Shown one piece after another: positions 57,231 to 64,000 of a stretch of DNA of 64,000 nucleotides. The first letter of the stretch is position 1. Every line of letters starts with the position of its first letter. The notes below the pieces were generated by a model. That model did not search any database, had not been told where the DNA came from, and saw only the letters and a list, made by a program, of their open reading frames with translations. The stretch lies in the NCBI GenBank assembly GCA_964016875.1, contig OZ024733.1, positions 3,949,484-4,013,483 on the forward strand, given 5' to 3'. The position numbers and the translations under genes were made by a program. The stretch comes from Fallopia convolvulus (taxonomy: Eukaryota > Streptophyta > Magnoliopsida > Caryophyllales > Polygonaceae).

Positions 57231-58434
57231 AATTTTTTTCCTAACCCTTGCATAACAAGGACTTGATTTATTTTTGAAAAAAAGAAAAGAAGTCTATTAA
57301 AAACAAATATAAAAACAAGGCTACAATATAACAAACTTTCTTAGTAAGGCTACAATATAAAAATATAAAAGCAATTCAAGCACACAGACTTGCAGGGCAC
57401 AACTATAAGCCTAATGCCTACCCCTAGGGACTGTAGCTTGTCAAACCAAAAAGTTTTCCAACCATGGAACATAAACGCAAGGATGACGACGGTAGTAGCA
57501 ACCAATTGCCACCTCAGGAGAGCGCAGACTCTGATCAAAACAAAGCGGCAAAAAACACCAACAAACAAAAGAGAAGCCGAGATCGTAAATCTCAAGCCAA
57601 AATCAAAATTGATTGATCCACCAAAGTGTACAGACGAGAGGTCTGAGAAGAACTCAAAACCTCATCAGAAGAAAGGGATCTGTAGGGAGAGAAAGGAGGT
57701 TGTGAGACAAAGCAACCAACGAAGGCGGCTATTCCAAGCCCCGTCAACATTTTTACTGTCAAAAATCTAGTTTGACATTATTGATCTGAAAAAATGCAGA
57801 TCAAGATTGTTAAGAAAGGATATAAATTTGGAAGGAGAAAAAACACCCACGAAGATCTAATCAGGGGGAAGAAAATCACAACTTGAATATCAAAAATTCA
57901 AATAGCCATGCCAAAGGTCAAGATTGTGAGCTTCTCGCTCAATTAAAATCATGAGCTTCTTGCTCGAGAAAGGATTTCCCACTAAATTAGGGAAGAAGGC
58001 TTCTCGCCCAAATCAGCATAAAGGTTCATTAAGGCTGCAAAGATTTGTTCAACGAAAATTTGTTCAACGGAAAGATATCTTTTGATTTTACATGGGTGAT
58101 TAAGCCTTTAAATTTAATGGGGAGTTATCCCATAAAAGTTTTGGGGTTTTTTAGAAAAATGACAGAGTTTCTAAGGGCTGGGGAGACTTTTCTCGAGCTT
58201 AAGTGGTTGAACCTTTTGACATGCAAAAGGAAAATTAAAGAAAGAAATAAACCATTTGAAAACGGGCAAGGAAAGGGTCTGGCAAATTATCCCCGGGAAG
58301 CATTCGTGCAGATTGGTGCACACACCGACATGTTCAATAATCATAACCAAAAACTAAATAAAAAACAATTTTCATATTTACAACACATGAACCTAGAGAG
58401 CTCAACTAACCCGGTTAAAGTCGTTACTGTATTA
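57231..58434. other. Unassigned sequence inside the outer element
   Basis: Frames at 57390-57770 (plus) and 57595-57350 (minus) match no family I know. The stretch may contain further retroposon or LINE-tail fragments. No LTR, PBS or paired terminal repeats were found. Confidence 0.45.
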
Positions 58435-58436
58435 TA

Positions 58437-58610
58437 CTCCCTCCGTCTCCTTTCGTTTGTCCACTATTCCTTATCAGGTGTCCCAAAATATTTGTCGTAC
58501 TTTTCCTTATTTCCTTTTATAACTACACTTTTTTACTATATTACCCTACTCAATATCACTTTTACCCACTTTGTCCAGCTTTTTCATACATTTCTTTTGG
58601 TAGAAGGAAA
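58437..58610 (+). mobile_element. One end of a Stowaway/mariner-type element
   Basis: CTCCCTCCGTCTCC preceded by TA (58435-58436) is the signature terminus of plant Stowaway/mariner elements. The interior resembles such elements (CACTTTTTTACTATATTACC). The matching right terminus is missing, so this is a fragment and its right limit is arbitrary. Confidence 0.55.
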
Positions 58611-58619
58611 GACAGCACT

Positions 58620-58961
58620 CTCCGTTCCCTCAAGAGGTGTTTTACAACCCCTTGTATGATGAGTACCTCATATTCGCTAAGCTCGCACGCAAGTCTTGTC
58701 CTATACCTCGACGTTCAATCGAAAATTGCTCTTCTAACTTAGGCATCGGAGGTGGATTAGGGGGTCCCCGCCCCTTGTGTCCATTGTTTTGCAGGTTCTA
58801 GGTTGAAGAAGAGCTTGGAACGAAAGGTGAAGAAGGGAGTATTCAACTAGTGCATTGAAGAAGAATTTTTGTTCACCAACATTTGGCGTCGCCTGTGCGA
58901 ACGAGGATTTAAATCCACGAGTAATCCTTCCTAGAAGAAAAAGAAGTGATTTTTCGAAGTC
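58620..58961 (+). mobile_element. Tat-type LTR end (U5) and PBS fragment
   Basis: TTAGGCATCGGAGGTGGATT, a GGGGTCCCCGCCCC block and TTTTGCAGGTTC are typical of the R/U5 part of Tat LTRs. CACCAACA at 58874-58881 is followed by TT and a PBS-like TGGCGTCGCCTGTGCGAAC (58884-58902). It does not match the Tat element at 25.3-33.9 kb. The start is not defined. Confidence 0.5.
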
Positions 58962-59926
58962 ATGGGGCAATCGCGCAAAGCGAAATCAATCGCGATGCCC
59001 TCAACGAGCATATCCATGGCCGTAGAACAAAGCTCCACGACCGCACCCACTGGAGTACGCCTATGGATATTTGCATCTCCAAATTTTTTGACCGGAGTGC
59101 GCCTCAAGATATTTGTGCAGACGTATTTTTCCAACCCGAAGGCACCTCCAGAACTCAACAAAAATCGATGCCTTAGGATTCGCGCGAACCTAGGCAAAAC
59201 CATGATCGAATTCCCACGCCGAGTGCCGATCGTAGTGCGCACTGCGAAATCGACCATTGGGGAAGCTGAGATCTCTTTCTTAATCGGATCCATTGCTAAG
59301 GTTTTGGATGTGCCTAGTGCTAGGTATGGGGATGTTCACACTTCAAGCAATTGGTCAAGAATAAGAATCAGCTCATCAAGCGTGTTCTAGGGAAATAGTT
59401 TGTTGGTCCCTATTCAACGGGTGATCCTGGGTATACTGCAAGGATTGCACATCAGTTTCTGATCAAGGTTGTAGTTCCAAGGTTAGAGAAGAGGAACAAC
59501 ATCCGCATCAAAGATATGATTCTGCTTGACGAGTTTCTGAGTAGGGAAAGGATTAGTATTTTGGAGATCATGTTGAGGCATATGGCTAAGAGCACGAGGA
59601 AGAATCATGGGATGCCTTATCCTCAATTTGTCAAGACAATTTTGCAAGACAGGAAGGTGTATGTTCCATCTCATGAGGAGTTTTTTGGATTTTCCCTAGA
59701 CATGAGCAATATTTCCAAAATGAAGTACCAGGGCGATTCAAAGGGAACAACGACAAAGAAGACTGCTCAGACATGCATTGGAAATTCTTCATCGAGTGGA
59801 ACTATTAATGCCAAGACATTACTCGAGCTTCAACAGATTTTCTCTCAGCTTAGTACTACCATTGGGTACCTAGCTAAGAGAGACACTGCCACTGCTGCCG
59901 CTAATCATGCCTCCTCGGAACCATGA
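58962..59926 (+). pseudogene. Extra ORF of the outer element ('putative plant transposon protein' domain)
   Basis: 58962-59390 begins MGQSRKAKSIA and contains VPIVVRTAKSTIGEAEISFL and LDVPSARYGDVHTSSNW. A frameshift lies near 59340 and a stop near 59396. 59405-59926 continues with YSTGDPGYTARIAHQFLI, VPRLEKRNNIRIKDMILLDE and a Ser/Thr-rich tail with LLELQQIFSQLSTTIGYLAK. The order corresponds to the PF20167-like domain also seen in the inner element's extra ORF. It is followed by spacer, purine tract and the 3' LTR, so it fills the same ORF3 position. Confidence 0.65.
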
Positions 59927-60377
59927 AGTGGAACCCCCTCTCGTTACCATACCTACTTATCTATCCTCTAATAATTTGTAAGATGTTCTCTTGGATTTAG
60001 TTGTTTTATGGTTTGTGTTTTTGCTTGGCTGTGATAAAAAAACAATTATCTATGAAATGACTGTCTTTTGCTTATGAATGATGTTTAAGTTTCAATTAAA
60101 TTTGTTAATTTGCTCTGCATTTTTCTTGTTGACGTTAAACTTTTGATGATGTCAAAAGGGGGAAGTTAGGAAAAATGTTGTGATGCTTTCTATCCGGGAA
60201 AATACAGAGGGAACTTTGGCTAAGGGGGAATATGTTGTTGCAATTGATGAGTAGGAACAACCGTGCATTTGTTAAGGGGGAACCAGGAACCAATTTTTCC
60301 TATTCCAAGTCTATATTTCTTTTGGTTTCTAGATGCGCATTTTTGCATAAGTTTGTCATCATCAAAAATGGGGAAAT
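59927..60377 (+). other. 3' untranslated region and purine tract of the outer element
   Basis: Non-coding. AAAAGGGGGAAG at 60154 and AAAAATGGGGAAAT at 60364-60377, the latter directly before the LTR, are the likely polypurine tracts. Confidence 0.6.
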
Positions 60378-61288
60378 TGTTGGAACATGCGTTGTTTCAT
60401 GGTTTCTCTTAGTTTTGATGATAACAAACTTTGATGGCATAATATGTTTCTCCATGTAAGTATTTCAGGAAAACGGGTACATCGTCAAGAGTGAAGGAAT
60501 ATTGTGAGGAACAAAGGAGGGAACGAGTAACGAATTTAGGAAGCATATCCCGAAGAGACGCGACTTTCTATTTATGGAAAGTTACCAGATCTTCTACGAG
60601 AAATCTTACACGAAGATTTGACAGCTTTGTTCGGTTGCTTAAGAAGATCAAGGAAGGATAAGATCAAGGTTAGACGATCTCATTCGGTTTTGTAAAACCG
60701 ATATCATAATGTTTTGTAAAACCGATATCATTCGGTTTTGTAAAGAATCAAATTGGTTGAGGATACAAATAATTGTTAAAACATCTTTTCCTATTTTTGG
60801 GGGATTTGTTAAGTGAAATATCAGCGCAATTAGGCAAGAATTGCGAGTGAGATCAGACTGGACATTATCCAATATAAGGCTAGGTTTAGTTAGGGTTAAG
60901 TGTAGTGATTAACGACGAACTTGAAGAGAGAGTATTTTCAAGTGTATGAGTGTATATGGCTTTTTCCGGTGAAGAATCCACATTTGAGTGAGTACTCAGG
61001 TTGGTAGTTTACTTTCATTTAGGTTTACGATTAGGGTAGAAAAAGTCGAGTTGGTTGAACTTTGGTTGGTGCCTTATTTACCAGGGAACTTGACTTTCCT
61101 TGCAACCGTTGAAACTTAATACAAAGTATTCTATTGAAATCCTCTAAGAAGGAGCCTCAAGGGTAGAGGTTTTTCTTTCTACGACTTGTTGGTTGGTTTG
61201 AAAGTTTCATCTCCAAAAACTGTGTTCCTATTTCTGTTTATTTCCGCTACCCATGGAACATTATTAATTCCCTGTTTTGTTACCAACA
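60378..61288 (+). mobile_element. 3' LTR of the outer element
   Basis: TGTTGGAACATGC...TTGTTACCAACA, 911 bp with inverted TGTTGG/CCAACA ends. It contains the uninterrupted site GAGTGAGATCAGACT (60846-60860), the empty counterpart of the CACTA insertion in the 5' LTR. A partial tandem repeat of TTTGTAAAACCGATATCAT lies at 60690-60746 and is absent from the 5' LTR. Confidence 0.8.
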
Positions 61289-62621
61289 CATCACGATCCA
61301 ACACTTTTTCTTCTTTTGCTTGATCGATCATCACGGTCATCAAAGTTTCATCTTAATTTTGTTTGTCAACCTACTGGTTGAAATCTCTGTCATGAATACA
61401 AAGATTATACAATTCTTATTTCCAATATTTTAGTTAAACTTGTTATTTTCATATATAGAGTATGTCATTAATTTAATATTCTGTTGAATCTGCATGAAAT
61501 GTTATGAAATAAGGGTTTAGAATTACATTAATGAAGAAACATCTGTTTCTAATTTAATAGAGAAATCTGACCCCTATGGATAAACCAAAGGGTATGTTGG
61601 GTGCCACTTCGGAATTATTCTCTAGATGAACATAATTTTCTTCCGTAGTTTGACTATTCTAAAACTCTCCCATTGCGAATTGTTTTTTAAAGTTCACCCA
61701 ATCAAGTTAACTTATATTTAATTAATGGTAAAACCGTCAAACTAGCTTCGTAAATTATCTTTAATGCCAAACATTTTGATTCTCTAAATTAGCTAGATGA
61801 ACGTGTCGGATTGTGGGTGTTCTGAGCTAACGATCCCTCCCAAGTGCAGAAAACACAGACACATGAAACTGAGACCCAACGGTAGCATCCCATGAATTAC
61901 AACTTGCAATTTTATACAGCAACCGAGTATATTTAAGTTTTATTCTACTCTTAGGTGGATTAGCCGGAATCTTTTGCACCAGTACTGCATTAAATTTTGA
62001 TTCAAAAAATTAGTTTATATAAGTAGTACGTAGCACCTAACTACCTAAGAGAAAAGGGGTTTAAAGCAATTTTTTGATAAGGTAAAAGTTACGTCAAAAC
62101 TCGACGATTTAAGGGTGACTTAAATTATATTGAGTACATAAAATTCCTTTCCATTCAACATATATGTCGTCTTGTGAGAGTGAAGGTCTCGGGGAGGCAA
62201 GTTTACCAACTTTCACCTTACTTAACATATATACCTTTCACCTTTTGTTACTCCTCCTATTAACAATTGGATTTAATTAGGATAGAATTCATGGGTTTAT
62301 GTGTTGGCTTTGTCGTGTGTGTGCGTTGGGACGGTCTTCCCTTGGTCTGTATTTGGCCCATTGAACTTTGATATAACTATTGTTGATCGAGTAGCGACTA
62401 AGAGTCCAGCATTTTCAAAGACAATATATTTGTACTCTTAATCCTACCATGGCGTTGGTTTTTACCTTATATTATCAAGTCACAAATGGCGATTTGACGT
62501 GACTTAATGATAAGAAATAAAAAAAAATTCTAGTTTATAACGATTTGTGGTGATCAGAACTTTGGAGACATTGTTTGCAAGTTTAAACTCCGTAGGCTAT
62601 ATTTGGTAAGTACTCCCAAAG
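61289..62621. other. AT-rich spacer, no gene seen
   Basis: No frame longer than about 60 codons, no paired repeats and no element ends that I can support. Confidence 0.55.
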
Positions 62622-63449
62622 TTTTTTTTTGTCCGGAAACGGAGCTATAGGCTGCTGCGGATTACATTATTGCTTAAAAAGGAACTAGTTCCCCTGATGG
62701 GGTGTACATCAGAAGCCAAAAGGCTAGCAAAATAATTGTGAACATAAAAGAATTCAACTAAGGGGACATTTAAAGCTAAAGAGTGATTTGCAAGAGCATC
62801 AACCACTTTATTCGCATGCCTAGAAATCTTGACTAGCTTTAGGCTCCATGAGCCATCTTGGATGAGCTTTCGGCATTCAGCAATCAAGTGAAAATGCTTG
62901 TGAAGCTGTAGTTTCTGCTGGGTGAGGAGCGGTATGGCTTGAAGAGAGTCGGACTCGACGATCACCCTATTAAAAGCCATTCTCCTAGCAATGACAAGAC
63001 CCTTGTGAATTGCTCCCAGCTCAGCGCCTAAAGCATCCACCACTCCATATTTGAAAGAATAGGCTTGAATGAAGCGGCCCATATGATCTCTAAAGACTCC
63101 ACCTCCGCCAGAAAAGCCCGGTTTCCCCTTCAAGATTGCGTCCGTGTTTAAAGCAATCCAATTCAAAGGTGGTGGCTCCCATTGTAACACTTTTGCAGGT
63201 GGGTTAGCAATTGGTTGGAGACGTCTTCTACTAGTTAATTTGAGGTGCACTATAGGCATCAACTGTGGCAACAACACGCAAACTGAGTCTATTAACTTCA
63301 TCCTTTGCTTCAAAAACCAGGGAATTCAGAGCCTTCCATGTATACCAGCTCATGGTGATAAAAGTGGAACTCCAAATATCCAAATTCTAGATGTTCAAGA
63401 ACAACCATTCACGACAATCCATCTCAATGAAGAAATTGGGAGGAAGGGT
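62622..63449 (-). pseudogene. 3' end of an L1-type LINE with RNase H domain
   Basis: 63313-62645 is open for 222 residues with a reverse-transcriptase-associated RNase H domain (RVT_3, PF13456): NWIALNTDAILKGK (first Asp), LGAELGAIHKGL (Glu), VIVESDSLQAI (Asp) and HANKVVDALAN (last Asp), so all four catalytic residues are present. Upstream (63313 to about 63449) a shifted frame reads FITMSWYTWKALNSLVFEAK, the segment that precedes RNase H in plant LINEs. A run of 9 T at 62622-62630 is the poly(A) tail on the minus strand. RT and endonuclease are missing. An RVT_3 host gene is possible, but the tail favours a LINE. Confidence 0.75.
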
Positions 63450-64000
63450 GTTGGGACGATGTTGGGACCTCTGGTTCTAAACATCGGAACAACGATACCA
63501 TTCTCCAGTTTTGATAATGACAAACACCATATGGGAACTAATATGCTTTGTCCAAGTATTTCTAAGGAACACAGGTCCAGCAAAGAAAGTTCCCATACTA
63601 TGGGAACTCCCATGAGTGGATAAGAAACACAAGCATACACGCTAAAGAGTTCCTCTCAAAGGAACTCTAAAGAAGGCAGTTCCCATCACATGGGAACTCA
63701 CATGTGAAGACAAAGACCGTTCAACGCAAATCGCGGGATCTTGTCCTGGACAGAACGAAGGAACAGTCTGATGAGCAGACTGTCACAAGTGATCCAACGG
63801 TCCGATTAATTCAAGAAGTTGACCTAATTCAAATCGAAGTCACATGTGAAGATTGTACACTTGGGCTGCAAGCAAAGGGCATTTCGGACAACATGAAAGA
63901 TACGATTGAAGCCCAAGTACAACCAAGTATAAAGCCAAATGAATAGTGCTAGGTTTAAGCACTTCTCCCAGAACTCACATACACTTCCAGAGAAAGAAAG
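63450..64000 (+). mobile_element. Start of an LTR (copia-like), cut by the window edge
   Basis: TGTTGGGACC at 63461 (or TGTTGGGACG at 63450) followed by TTTTGATAATGACAAAC resembles the start of the SIRE-like LTR at 60378 (TGTTGGAAC...TTTTGATGATAACAAAC). It begins exactly where the LINE frame stops. It continues beyond 64000. Three palindromes with AGTTCC arms lie in it. The plus-strand frame 63704-63946 has no recognisable domain. Confidence 0.55.

Larger units (their letters stand above)
37275..61288 (+). mobile_element. Outer SIRE-like LTR element, multiply invaded and deleted
   Basis: The 5' LTR starts TGTTGGAACATTC at 37275 and the 3' LTR starts TGTTGGAACATGC at 60378. They align up to the equivalent of 56655. 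The 5' LTR is split by the CACTA transposon (37700-56510). gag and pol are absent. The remaining interior (56656-60377) holds a dispersed retroposon copy, other fragments, an extra ORF and a polypurine tract. The flanking pentamers (GTTAG and CATCA) do not match, so no target duplication survives. Confidence 0.7.

Noticed and set aside
58045..58659. 204-codon plus-strand frame
   Set aside because: It runs across a Stowaway end and unrelated DNA, with no domain and no codon bias; a chance ORF.
37270..61293. 5-bp target duplication of the outer LTR element
   Set aside because: Flanks GTTAG and CATCA differ, so none is claimed; recombination between elements is possible.
1..64000. A new defence, biosynthetic or multi-gene system
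   Set aside because: Apart from the small host gene, all recognisable genes belong to known transposon families; novelty here is at the level of motifs, arrays and element structure.

Overview
This window is intergenic plant DNA, most likely from a eudicot. It is AT-rich and almost entirely made of transposable elements. I find one convincing host gene, a small two-exon gene at 12.86-13.41 kb for a short regulator-like protein. I see no rRNA, no intact tRNA and no CRISPR. The plant call rests on the element families: Athila-type, Tat-type and Tekay/Del-type Ty3/gypsy elements, SIRE-like Ty1/copia elements with an extra 3' ORF, a CACTA transposon, an L1-type LINE with an RNase H tail, and Tourist, MULE and hAT MITEs. 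Family names come from motifs read by eye, without any database search.

Layout, left to right. 1-3599 is the 3' part of a very long LTR (Tekay/Del-like) that cuts into an Athila-type element on the minus strand (gag-protease 3600-5907, PBS 5985-6002, LTR about 6006-7467). The Athila element itself sits in a copia gag-pol relic (7468-8905). 8.9-16.9 kb holds AT-rich spacer, Helitron-like ends, an unclassified retroposon with an 18-bp target duplication (10323-11235), the host gene, a truncated LTR (15596-16192) and a Tourist MITE (16397-16848). 16913-22908 is a complete-ended but internally deleted SIRE-like copia element with TSD CTCTT. 23.1-23.76 kb is a foldback built of tRNA-like modules, next to a short non-autonomous LTR element ending at 25333. 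25334-33.9 kb is a Tat-type gypsy element on the minus strand, with a spliced-looking gene on its opposite strand (25366-27155). 34361-36375 is a Tourist-like element containing a MULE-type MITE.

37275-61288 is a four-level nest. An outer SIRE-like LTR element has a CACTA transposon (37700-56510) in its 5' LTR. The CACTA carries a copia element (about 46698-55953), which in turn carries a hAT MITE (51417-51873). Target-site duplications support the CACTA and hAT steps, and the outer element's other LTR still shows the empty CACTA site. The window ends with a LINE 3' fragment (62622-63449) cut by the start of another LTR.

Nearly all element genes are decayed by stops and frameshifts, many of them consistent with C-to-T change at methylatable cytosines. 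I did not find a clearly new multi-gene system. The best candidates for something under-described are the intron-bearing antisense gene of the Tat element, short palindromes scattered through both LTR and coding DNA of single families (TCGTTAACGA in Athila, GTCGNCGAC in the SIRE-like copia), and arrays of short inverted repeats with a 3-nt variable centre (CTTGCNNNGCAAG).
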